Positions 52,728 through 59,156 of a DNA stretch of 59,156 bases are shown here, in pieces. The notes below the pieces were generated by a model. The model was not told the origin of the DNA. It was given only the letters and a program-made list of their open reading frames with translations, and ran no database searches. The first letter of the stretch is position 1. Each line of letters opens with the position of its first letter. The stretch is from a virus, in the IMG/VR virus record IMGVR_UViG_3300042559_001610, positions 1-59,156 of that record. One strand, 5' to 3'. The translations under genes and the position numbers were made by a program.

Positions 52728-52800
52728 TGGGATGTTTTACCATCCAAGATGTTTTACCATCTGTATCTTATATATCAGAACGCTGATTTTGTTTCAATCA

Positions 52801-52837
52801 AAAAGAAGGAATTTTTTAAGGATTCCTCCTTTCTTTG
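52801..52837 (-). terminator. terminator-like hairpin
   Basis: GGAAT/ATTCC extended by AAAGA/TCTTT is followed on the minus strand by CTTTTTG. It would end the transcript of 52898. The rest of 52728-52897 shows no gene; two copies of GATGGTAAAACATC stand before U7. Confidence 0.55.
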
Positions 52838-52897
52838 GGACTTGATCCGGAGATCAACACCACCACTCTGTTTTAGGAACAGAGAAACCATTATCTC

Positions 52898-53149
52898 TTA
52901 ATTGAAAGACTTTGCTCTCTCAATTGCATCTTCGAGGGAAATCCACTTGATGTATTCGGGATTGGTATCCGCTTCTACTCCAAAGAGCATCTTTCCCTCA
53001 TCTGACTTTGCCACTGCCAGTGTCCCCAGACCTTCACAAATTTGACCCATTGCTTCGTTAGGTTTCAAGTCATTGAATAACTCCGCATAGTCGAAATCGC
53101 TGTGATCAAAACCAAATGCATCCTGATATTGTTTACTAAATTCTGCCAT
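52898..53149 (-). CDS. hypothetical acidic protein (83 aa)
   Basis: A small acidic protein in the same run as the Ro60-like gene, with the segment NDLKPNEAMGQICEGLG. No motif recognised; co-transcription suggests a shared process. Confidence 0.55.
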   Translation of the reverse strand: MAEFSKQYQDAFGFDHSDFDYAELFNDLKPNEAMGQICEGLGTLAVAKSDEGKMLFGVEADTNPEYIKWISLEDAIERAKSFN

Positions 53150-53150
53150 C

Positions 53151-53384
53151 TTAAAATTCCTTTATCTTTTCAAATTCTTCCTTGCTGATAAAAACTTCTC
53201 CCGAGCAATAGGAACCACCCGTTAGGATGGCCCATGCTTTGGAGATTCTTCTACCCAAGGTGTCCCCTGAATAGCTTTTATAAACAGTTACTATAGTTTC
53301 CTCCAACTCGTCGTTAAACTTGTCGAAAGCTATAATAGAGCATCCATCGGAGCATCTAACCAGTAATTCTTTTCTTTCTTCCAT
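53151..53384 (-). CDS. hypothetical protein (77 aa)
   Basis: A small alpha/beta protein overlapping the Ro60-like stop by one base (TAATG type), so it is translated together. Function unknown. Confidence 0.6.
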   Translation of the reverse strand: MEERKELLVRCSDGCSIIAFDKFNDELEETIVTVYKSYSGDTLGRRISKAWAILTGGSYCSGEVFISKEEFEKIKEF

Positions 53385-54826
53385 TATGCTTTGATAGCTT
53401 CGTATCTAGGTGAAAGAATAGTTTCGTCCATTATTGCAGATGGGCTTGTTATTTCCCCTCTAACAACAGACTTTAGAATCGATGGGCTAAATCCGGAGAT
53501 TAAAGCTGTTCCAGTCTTGTCGAAAGCTACTGGAACGTTGTCCCCTCTGGATTGGATGTTCCAGTAAACTATCTGAGGCATTTTATAACCTGCAGAAGAG
53601 TACTTTTGCTCGATCATTTGTTGAGCAGTTGGATTCCAAGAACTTCCTTCAGATCTTCCGTAGTAACCCCCTCTAGATCCGTTTGCTGCATCGAATTCCA
53701 TATCTGATAGGATCAAAACCTTAGTTGGCATTTCAGACTCAGGAACTGAGTTCTTCTTTGCTTGGTCTAGGATTAGATCAAACACCCTTTCGACGTTGGT
53801 GTTCATTCCCCATTCAGCTCTTGCAAGTTGAGCAAATCTGTCTCTCAAGTTACCTTTTAGGTATTGAAGAGTTGGGTTAGCAGAGAAGGTAACGAATGCA
53901 TCCTTGAATGCACCTTCGTTTCTTTCAGAGATGTAAAGACCTAGTGATAGGGAAACATCCATACAAGTAACGTTTTTGTTTCCTCCTGCTGGGCAACCCA
54001 TAGATCCAGAAACGTCTACCACTGGTAGGATTCTTTCTGTAGAACCTTCCATGTAGTTTGGAAGAGCTTTCCATTGCTCGATTGCTACATCTGCGTTTCC
54101 TCTTTGTAGTGACTTAGTCACGTCGTAAGGGTAAACTGCAGAAGCATTAATCTTAGCTTCTCCTTTTTGAAGAGATGCAATGTAGGCTTTGTATCCCGCC
54201 TCGTTTCTTTTCCAGAAAGCCTTTTGGTATCTAGCAGAAGCAACTGATGGCAATTTACCAAAGTCGATGCTCTCCCACTCGTTTGAACACATTTGGGTTT
54301 CTACCACCTTAGTTAATTCAACTAAAGTCTTTCTATATTGTTTTGGTGACATTTCTAAGAACTGTCTTAATCTGTTAGCAACTGGACCTTTTCTAGGCAT
54401 CCATTTTGCTGCAAGACCATTCTTGTTCTCTAAAGCCCAACGAATTTGAGTTAAAGCTTCTGTCTCTAACTTAGTTCCAACCAGAGTTAAAAGATCGTCC
54501 CATCTTCCATATTCGGAAACATAAGGAATGTTTTCCTTTAGGAATTGAGGGTGGTTTTCTGCAAGGTAAACCATGATGTCCTTGAAGATCTGACGTTCTC
54601 CAGCTCCACCTCTAATGTCTCTTACCCAAAAGAGAATTTTCATTGCTCTATTTGGATCATTTAACAAAGCAAGCGAGAACTTAGAGATCAAACGCTCTTT
54701 GTTTTGACCTCTCATAGCTCCGATTGTGAAGAATAAATCCACACAAGCGTTTAGAGAAGATGAGTTAGTTGTCATCCCGTTTTCTGTAACGGTGTTGTTT
54801 TGTCTTAATGCGTCTACAAGTTTCAT
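53384..54826 (-). CDS. Ro60-like TROVE and von Willebrand A domain protein
   Basis: The 480-residue product has a helical N-terminal domain (about residues 20-260, FSLALLNDPNRAMKILFWVRDIRGGAGER) and a vWA domain whose MIDAS motif is DVSGSM at 271-276 with ILSDMEFD later. This is the architecture of Ro60/TROVE and related DUF2828 proteins that hold misfolded or non-coding RNAs such as Y RNAs; bacterial Y RNAs contain tRNA-like modules. In this phage, with many odd tRNA-like RNAs and an RNA ligase nearby, a role in RNA handling is a strong lead. Confidence 0.8.
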   Translation of the reverse strand: MKLVDALRQNNTVTENGMTTNSSSLNACVDLFFTIGAMRGQNKERLISKFSLALLNDPNRAMKILFWVRDIRGGAGERQIFKDIMVYLAENHPQFLKENIPYVSEYGRWDDLLTLVGTKLETEALTQIRWALENKNGLAAKWMPRKGPVANRLRQFLEMSPKQYRKTLVELTKVVETQMCSNEWESIDFGKLPSVASARYQKAFWKRNEAGYKAYIASLQKGEAKINASAVYPYDVTKSLQRGNADVAIEQWKALPNYMEGSTERILPVVDVSGSMGCPAGGNKNVTCMDVSLSLGLYISERNEGAFKDAFVTFSANPTLQYLKGNLRDRFAQLARAEWGMNTNVERVFDLILDQAKKNSVPESEMPTKVLILSDMEFDAANGSRGGYYGRSEGSSWNPTAQQMIEQKYSSAGYKMPQIVYWNIQSRGDNVPVAFDKTGTALISGFSPSILKSVVRGEITSPSAIMDETILSPRYEAIKA

Positions 54827-55275
54827 AAATTTTTCCTTTTAATTGTCTCTATTTTATATTGGTTATACAGTTTTGTTTCGTCTCCGTCACATTTTTCTAC
54901 GATTTCTTCCCAGATATCAAGATCAAATGTTTTTATTAGTCCTTCTTTTAGAAGAGATAATCGATTTGTTTCATATCGAAGATGCTCTTCTTTTAATTTT
55001 TCAATTCTTTTATGGTAAACCTTCCATCGGTTGTTTGCAAAGTCCCTAACTGAAGCCTCGGAAATTCTAGGATTCTTGACTTTGTATTCCTTGATTTCTT
55101 TTTCCCAGTAGACCAGCTCTTTGTCTGCCATTTTCCAGTAAGGGCTCTCTTTGAAGTCCCCGTTTAGAATTTGATACCAAACTAGAGGTTCTAATGCCCC
55201 CTTGGGTTTCTTCTTCAAAGGGGGATTTACGCTTACCCCTCTTTTCCACCACGTATACGGATTAAATTTTGCCAT
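54823..55275 (-). CDS. hypothetical basic protein (150 aa)
   Basis: A highly charged protein with Lys/Glu-rich helices and Trp-rich N-terminus (MAKFNPYTWWKRGVSVNPP). It overlaps the Ro60-like start by four bases. It might partner that protein. A motif AATCGTATATT lies upstream at 55310. Confidence 0.6.
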   Translation of the reverse strand: MAKFNPYTWWKRGVSVNPPLKKKPKGALEPLVWYQILNGDFKESPYWKMADKELVYWEKEIKEYKVKNPRISEASVRDFANNRWKVYHKRIEKLKEEHLRYETNRLSLLKEGLIKTFDLDIWEEIVEKCDGDETKLYNQYKIETIKRKNL

Positions 55276-55405
55276 TTGCTTTATCTCTGGAGATTGCTTC
55301 CATTAATGAAATATACGATTGCCTTACCGGTCCAGGTGAGAAACTTAGTGAAAAAATTCCAAAAAGTTTCTGCTGTTTTATTTTCTTTACTATTCTACTT
55401 CTCAT
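55262..55405 (-). CDS. small basic protein (47 aa)
   Basis: MRSRIVKKIKQQKLFGIFSL begins a frame whose ATG overlaps the metallophosphatase stop (ATGA), the coupling style of this phage. It overlaps the next gene by 14 bases and contains its promoter-like motif, so it could also be a chance frame. Confidence 0.4.
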   Translation of the reverse strand: MRSRIVKKIKQQKLFGIFSLSFSPGPVRQSYISLMEAISRDKANGKI

Positions 55406-56094
55406 AAGAATTCTATCTCGTTAGTTTCCGGATCCCATTCTATCGTTAAAGGGGGATTGGTAAAATTATACCCCTCGTTTAGAACACAAGCATTGATGTA
55501 GTGGGTATTCCCATCAAACTTATATCCATAACTTCCGTGAATATGACCGAAGACGTGGATCTTTGGTTTTATCTTCTCTATTCTTTTCAGAAGAAGCTCA
55601 CACCCAAGATCCCGGGTTCCATATCCAGAAACGTCCAAGTGTCCCCACGGTGGTCCGTGGGTAACAAGGATGTCTGTATTGTCAGGAATCCAAGACCACT
55701 TCTCTTCTAAGTCTGGACCGTTTCTAGGAAGATTGAAACCCCAGTTATAAAACTCAGGTTGCCAAGGACTTCCCCAGATGTTCACAGTCTTGTCAGTGTC
55801 CATGTCATAGATTCCAAAACTACTATCCTGAAGGTAAATCAGATCGTTGTAGAAATCTAGAATCTCTTTGGTCATTTCCGGGTAGTCTTCAAATCCCATA
55901 TCGTGGTTACCAGCAATAAAAACTTTGAAGTTATAACCCTTTAATTCTTTATACCACTTGCAGAACTGTTGAATCTCATGCTTATATCCCATCGAAGTCA
56001 AATCTCCAGCATGGAGAATTAAATCCCCTCCAGGAAGAGAAGATGTGATCTGATTATGTTTGAGGTGAGTGTCGGAAATAAACGTGATTTTCAT
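55402..56094 (-). CDS. calcineurin-like metallophosphoesterase
   Basis: All five signature blocks are present: ISDTH, GDLTS, GNHD, THGPP and GHIHG, binding two metals. The layout resembles UPF0046/MPPED-type enzymes. Near an RNA ligase and Ro60-like protein it could remove phosphates from RNA ends, though cyclic nucleotides and others are possible. Confidence 0.88.
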   Translation of the reverse strand: MKITFISDTHLKHNQITSSLPGGDLILHAGDLTSMGYKHEIQQFCKWYKELKGYNFKVFIAGNHDMGFEDYPEMTKEILDFYNDLIYLQDSSFGIYDMDTDKTVNIWGSPWQPEFYNWGFNLPRNGPDLEEKWSWIPDNTDILVTHGPPWGHLDVSGYGTRDLGCELLLKRIEKIKPKIHVFGHIHGSYGYKFDGNTHYINACVLNEGYNFTNPPLTIEWDPETNEIEFL

Positions 56095-56102
56095 TCTAAC
56101 AC

Positions 56103-57203
56103 TTATACTTCCTCCTCAGATTTAGTTTCAAACGGTCTTGAATATACAGGTTTTATCATTTGCCAGATTTTAGAATTTGGATCTCTCCCATCTGCAATCA
56201 GAAATAAAATTCCAGTGCTAATTCTCGAGTCTTTCACCGACAAAAATGCTTCAGCAATTTGCTTTCTGCTCATCTCTTCTGACTTTAAGATGGAATTTAC
56301 TTGAGCAACGTGAAGGGACTTTATAAAGGAAAATTTACTTCTAAGATCAATTTCAACTTTTCTTATCCAATCGTAAAATTCGTCTGGAACGTTATTCAAG
56401 AAAGTTTCTGGTAATTCCCCATTAGTTTTTAAAAAATCCCAAACATCATAAGTTGAAACCTGAGTTACAATTCTGTGGAGTCTCACATATTCTTCAAACT
56501 TAATTTTACATCTTAACCCAGAAGGAAAAAATCTAAGAACAAATCCCTCCTTATTTGATTCATTTCTGTCTTTTAATTTTAGAAATAAGTCTTCCTTATC
56601 TCTTTCCATTAAAGTTGGAACTATGTCCTCTTCTAAAATTCCGTTTGATTTGAACACAGATTTTGCAGTCCCCCAATTCAATTCTCCGGCTGGGGTAGAA
56701 GCAGTTATAAAAACAAAGGTCTCCAAATCCCCATAATCTACAACTATTCTATTTTCTTTAAAAATGATTTCTCCAATATAAGCAACCTCTGACATGAATT
56801 TATCTAAATTGTATTTAGATTTTATAATTTCAAACCCTCTGACGGCTTGATCTGAAGTAAAAGACCCTCTAGATGAGAATACCCATTTCCCTTTGTAGTT
56901 AAATAATATCCCCAGAGAACCGTCCATTTTTTCTTGAACGTAGATGTACTCTGAAGAATTGATTAGGTTCTCATTTTCGTCTATCCTTTCCTCGTAGTTG
57001 AAGAATTTAGGAATTGGTCTAACTAGGATTTCTCCAGTTGACGAGTCAACTATTAGACCCCGGCAAGCCAAAGTCACGTCGTCCCATTGACCATCGTATT
57101 GAGTCTTCTGAGTGTAGTTATAAATAGTCAGCGGAAGAGTTGGATGCACTTGAGACATCAACCAACCTTCAGCCACATAAGCGTCTAAAATTTCTTTGTT
57201 CAT
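56103..57203 (-). CDS. RNA ligase (T4 Rnl1-like)
   Basis: Ligation Lys92 lies in EKMDGSLG (motif I); SSRGSF, GEIIFKENRIVV, EGFVLRF (motif IV) and CKIKFEEY (motif V) follow in order. CRGLIVD near residue 47 matches CRGIMFE of Rnl1. These enzymes seal RNA 5'-phosphate and 3'-hydroxyl ends and repair cut tRNA anticodon loops. In this window it could also close the circular or split tRNAs implied at 46627-47246. Confidence 0.88.
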   Translation of the reverse strand: MNKEILDAYVAEGWLMSQVHPTLPLTIYNYTQKTQYDGQWDDVTLACRGLIVDSSTGEILVRPIPKFFNYEERIDENENLINSSEYIYVQEKMDGSLGILFNYKGKWVFSSRGSFTSDQAVRGFEIIKSKYNLDKFMSEVAYIGEIIFKENRIVVDYGDLETFVFITASTPAGELNWGTAKSVFKSNGILEEDIVPTLMERDKEDLFLKLKDRNESNKEGFVLRFFPSGLRCKIKFEEYVRLHRIVTQVSTYDVWDFLKTNGELPETFLNNVPDEFYDWIRKVEIDLRSKFSFIKSLHVAQVNSILKSEEMSRKQIAEAFLSVKDSRISTGILFLIADGRDPNSKIWQMIKPVYSRPFETKSEEEV

Positions 57204-57328
57204 TATGATTTCTTTTTTCGAGAATAGATTTTACCAGAAGGTTTAACCTTGGTAATCATGTTTCTTCTGATTTGCTGAGCAAATGATCTGGTTTCTTTAT
57301 CTTGTCGTGAGTTTTGTGAGTCTTTCAT
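57203..57328 (-). CDS. small basic protein (41 aa)
   Basis: MKDSQNSRQDKETRSFAQQI begins a frame that ends with one-base overlap at the RNA ligase ATG (TAATG), after its own ACCGTATATT motif. Basic tail SRKKKS. Real but unclassified; coupled to RNA ligase. Confidence 0.6.
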   Translation of the reverse strand: MKDSQNSRQDKETRSFAQQIRRNMITKVKPSGKIYSRKKKS

Positions 57329-57333
57329 ATTAG

Positions 57334-57343
57334 AATATACGGT
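57334..57343 (-). promoter_or_regulatory. ACCGTATATT promoter-like motif
   Basis: A perfect copy six bases before the ATG at 57328 marks the start of the RNA-repair transcript and its boundary with the recombinase gene. Confidence 0.5.
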
Positions 57344-57348
57344 CAGAT

Positions 57349-58152
57349 CTAAATTGGAAGTTTAACTCTCGAAAGCATTTGATTCGAAACGTGGGTGTAA
57401 ATTTCAGTAGTCTTAGAAGATGAATGTCCTGCGATCTTTTGAATTATTCTAAGATCTGTTCCAGATTCAAGAAGGTTGGTAAAAGAGGAATGTCTAAGAG
57501 TATGGATGGATGATTTGTCATCTATATATTTCTTATAGATTTTTTGACAGCTTCCTATTGAATACTTCAGAGAATTTTGTCCATTAAAAAGATACACTTT
57601 AGGTTTAAAATTTCTCCAGTATTCTCTAAGAAGTTCCAAGACTATCTGAGAAAGTGGAACAATCCTATCTTTTCTACCTTTGGCATTTTTAATGTGAATT
57701 ATCATCCTTTTTGAATCGATATCCTCTATTTTAAGATTGATAATTTCGGACACGCGGAGTCCTACTGAGTAAGTTAATGTTAAAATTGTCTTGTGTTTTG
57801 GATTTTCAATTAAATTTAATTTAGATAAAATAAATTCCGAATCAATTACTTTAGGTAGTTTCTTTTCTGACCTTGGTCTTTTGAAAGAAACTTTATCGTA
57901 CTTTTTATTTAAAATCTCCTTATATAAAAATCGGATAGCATTAATTACTTGGTTCTGCTGCGAGATAGAGGTGAATTTATAGTTATCTAAGTAAGATTGA
58001 AAATCAGAAGAATTGCAATGTATAATCTGTTTATTATTTAAACTTTCTAAAAAAGGTTTGATATGAGATAAATAATTATCTCTTGTTCTAGGAGAATAGT
58101 TTAAGTATATAAATTTTTCTTCACAAATCTTTATAATTTTTTGATTTTTCAT
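57349..58152 (-). CDS. tyrosine recombinase (XerC/D-like integrase)
   Basis: Catalytic residues Arg133 (GLRVSE), Lys about 158-161 (KGRKDR), HTLRH at 217-221, His243 (GHSSSKTT) and Tyr252 (EIYTH) are all present, in a 267-residue protein with a normal core-binding N-terminus. It could insert or excise DNA. Three small genes with cassette-like repeats follow, so an integron-style or other recombination role is possible. Confidence 0.9.
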   Translation of the reverse strand: MKNQKIIKICEEKFIYLNYSPRTRDNYLSHIKPFLESLNNKQIIHCNSSDFQSYLDNYKFTSISQQNQVINAIRFLYKEILNKKYDKVSFKRPRSEKKLPKVIDSEFILSKLNLIENPKHKTILTLTYSVGLRVSEIINLKIEDIDSKRMIIHIKNAKGRKDRIVPLSQIVLELLREYWRNFKPKVYLFNGQNSLKYSIGSCQKIYKKYIDDKSSIHTLRHSSFTNLLESGTDLRIIQKIAGHSSSKTTEIYTHVSNQMLSRVKLPI

Positions 58153-58226
58153 GCTGTAATCTGTTGATGATTAATGATTTATACTTTATTACATATATAA
58201 TATAGTTATAAGTAATAAAACAAAAA

Positions 58227-58409
58227 TTACGAGTATAATATTTTGCCACTCTGTTTCAACATGGGTAAAACACAAAACCTAAATTCGTGTTTATCAAATT
58301 CATCTTTTAGTTCTTTTTTAATAATCAAGTAATCAATTGATGTACCAATCAAAGGTTTTGTGTTTTCTAATGAATTAATCTCCAACACTTTTTTATTTTC
58401 TATTTTCAT
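58227..58409 (-). CDS. hypothetical protein (60 aa)
   Basis: The Met at 58409 (MKIENKKVLEINSLENTK) is used; the earlier one at 58457 adds a Cys-rich start. Small alpha/beta protein, first of three cassette-like genes downstream of the repeat at 58471. Confidence 0.5.
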   Translation of the reverse strand: MKIENKKVLEINSLENTKPLIGTSIDYLIIKKELKDEFDKHEFRFCVLPMLKQSGKILYS

Positions 58410-58449
58410 ATTGTATAATTTTTGTTTTACATACTTATAACAACAAATA

Positions 58450-58487
58450 AAACACATTAAAACGATGTTTTATTTGCAATCGTTAGT
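58450..58487 (-). repeat. attC-like repeat a
   Basis: Contains CTAACGATTGCAAATA on the minus strand within a ten-base inverted pair AAATAAAACA/TGTTTTATTT. Similar CTAAC..TTGCAgAT strings occur at 58840 and 59062, each between small genes. Confidence 0.4.
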
Positions 58488-58492
58488 ATCAA

Positions 58493-58786
58493 TTATTTTT
58501 TGCTACGTTCTGCACAAAATTTACAATTCCCCTTGTGAGTTAAAACATCGCTATTAAATGCGTTTATATGTCCAATGTATTCGCAACTATCAATAACGTA
58601 TAATCTCACATTTCTTATACCATTTCCATCAACAGATTCAATTTTATCAATAATTGGATAAATTTTGTCAATAGGTGTTAGCTCTTGTTTTGGTGTTTCG
58701 TTTCCACAACCGAAAAAAATAACAGCTACTAACAGCACATAAGCAAAAGCAAAGGTGTGATGGTAAATTGATGTTTTCGTTTTCAT
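58493..58786 (-). CDS. small lipoprotein (97 aa)
   Basis: A lipoprotein signal ends at FFGCGN (lipobox Cys27). The mature part contains GNCKFCAERSKK, a C-x-x-C pair. Cassette-like gene in the recombinase region; unknown role. Confidence 0.6.
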   Translation of the reverse strand: MKTKTSIYHHTFAFAYVLLVAVIFFGCGNETPKQELTPIDKIYPIIDKIESVDGNGIRNVRLYVIDSCEYIGHINAFNSDVLTHKGNCKFCAERSKK

Positions 58787-58839
58787 ATTATATTCTGTTT
58801 TTAAATTAAATTTTTCGTTTCTAAATCTTTGCCTTCGCT

Positions 58840-58857
58840 TATCTGCAAACCGTTAGT
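58840..58857 (-). repeat. attC-like repeat b
   Basis: CTAACGGTTTGCAGATA on the minus strand, sharing CTAAC and TTGCAGATA with the flanking copies. Confidence 0.4.
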
Positions 58858-58862
58858 TGTAA

Positions 58863-59030
58863 TTATAATATATTTCTATCTTTAGCCCATTTTCTATCTA
58901 TTTCACGTTGTTTTAGTGCATCATCACCTAATTTATCAATATAACTACAACTAACATCAGATATATTCAATTGTTTTTCATATTCTTGAACTATCTGCTT
59001 TGCTTTTAAGTATTCTTCTTCTGTTATCAT
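58863..59030 (-). CDS. small acidic protein (55 aa)
   Basis: MITEEEYLKAKQIVQEYEKQ begins a helical, charged protein located between two copies of the repeat. Third cassette-like gene. Function unknown. Confidence 0.5.
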   Translation of the reverse strand: MITEEEYLKAKQIVQEYEKQLNISDVSCSYIDKLGDDALKQREIDRKWAKDRNIL

Positions 59031-59061
59031 TTGTATTTTAATTTAAGTAAACAACTGAATA

Positions 59062-59078
59062 TATCTGCAACAGTTAGG
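59062..59078 (-). repeat. attC-like repeat c
   Basis: CCTAACTGTTGCAGATA on the minus strand, upstream of the small acidic gene. A nearby AACTG/CAGTT pair forms a short hairpin. Confidence 0.4.
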
Positions 59079-59111
59079 TTCAATATTCAATTTTTTCCTT
59101 TCTCATACTTA

Positions 59112-59121
59112 AATATACGGT
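59112..59121 (-). promoter_or_regulatory. ACCGTATATTT motif near window end
   Basis: The phage promoter-like motif resumes here, outside the cassette-like region, suggesting the recombinase block is an insertion between phage transcription units. Confidence 0.4.
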
Positions 59122-59156
59122 CTCTTCTTCAGATCTCCAAACTTTTTTTAAGAAAA

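Noticed and set aside
52840-52897. A suppressor-type tRNA (loop with CTA) near 52.85 kb
   Set aside because: A short CTCTG/CAGAG hairpin exists but acceptor, D and T arms do not form; it is better read as 3' untranslated sequence.
54189-54449. Rightward ORF antisense to the Ro60-like gene
   Set aside because: It lies wholly inside a well-supported gene on the other strand with no signals of its own.
57349-58152. Temperate prophage interpretation based on the recombinase
   Set aside because: No repressor, attachment-site pair or host flank is visible in the window; the recombinase may serve cassettes or DNA processing instead.

Overview
The window looks like part of a large, AT-rich, tailed-phage genome infecting a Bacteroidota (Flavobacteria-like) host. 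Supporting signs are collagen-like tail fibres, T4-type nucleotide and RNA enzymes, more than twenty tRNA genes, a tmRNA whose tag begins with GGC GAA as in Bacteroidota, phage-encoded outer-membrane and lipoprotein genes, and gene starts preceded by A-rich sequence with no GGAGG box. Almost everything is read leftwards; the only convincing rightward gene is at 15654-15935. Genes are packed in coupled operons, often with 4-8 base overlaps.

Layout. 1-6091: tail-fibre genes with collagen-like repeats and a GH16 polysaccharide hydrolase. 6100-16640: small early-type genes, a P-loop kinase, thymidylate synthase and a tandem family of small paralogues joined by a conserved gene junction. 16739-35619: zinc-ribbon protein, GH19 endolysin, glycosyltransferase, type II glutamine synthetase, a second ThyA-superfamily enzyme, secreted nuclease, Nudix, HAD and AAA NTPases, transglycosylase, outer-membrane barrel and a PLP aminotransferase. 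35620-41180 and 46050-50560: two RNA gene clusters containing ordinary tRNAs, three homing-type nuclease genes or their relatives nearby, and a tmRNA. 41579-45374: eight tandem genes whose products share an N-terminal module. 50912-57328: possible ADP-ribosyltransferase, Ro60-like TROVE/vWA protein, metallophosphoesterase and RNA ligase. 57349-59078: tyrosine recombinase followed by small cassette-like genes separated by a short repeat.

The most unusual content is in the RNA clusters. At 46627-47246 three tRNAs appear circularly permuted: the 3' half is encoded before the 5' half, and each is enclosed by a covarying helix with a conserved GG-N4-TTACAGCAA leader and AAAAAAC...CC(TG) trailer. 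Four more copies of the same enclosing element contain no tRNA (47259-47385 and 52495-52727). At 35925-37702 six tRNA-like genes share one acceptor stem (AGTCAGG) but have abnormal interiors, and others have 26-base anticodon loops. The same window encodes an RNA ligase, a polynucleotide-kinase-like enzyme, a HAD phosphatase of an RNA-repair type and a Ro60-like RNA-binding protein, so a phage system that makes, matures or guards unusual tRNA-like RNAs is a reasonable hypothesis.

A second theme is virion-packaged proteins. Many products begin with a short segment such as MKHIKLFE or MIKSYKDFLLE, resembling the capsid-targeting peptides of T4 internal head proteins that end at an L/I-x-E protease site. 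These are inferences from reading the sequence; folds and cleavage have not been computed or tested.
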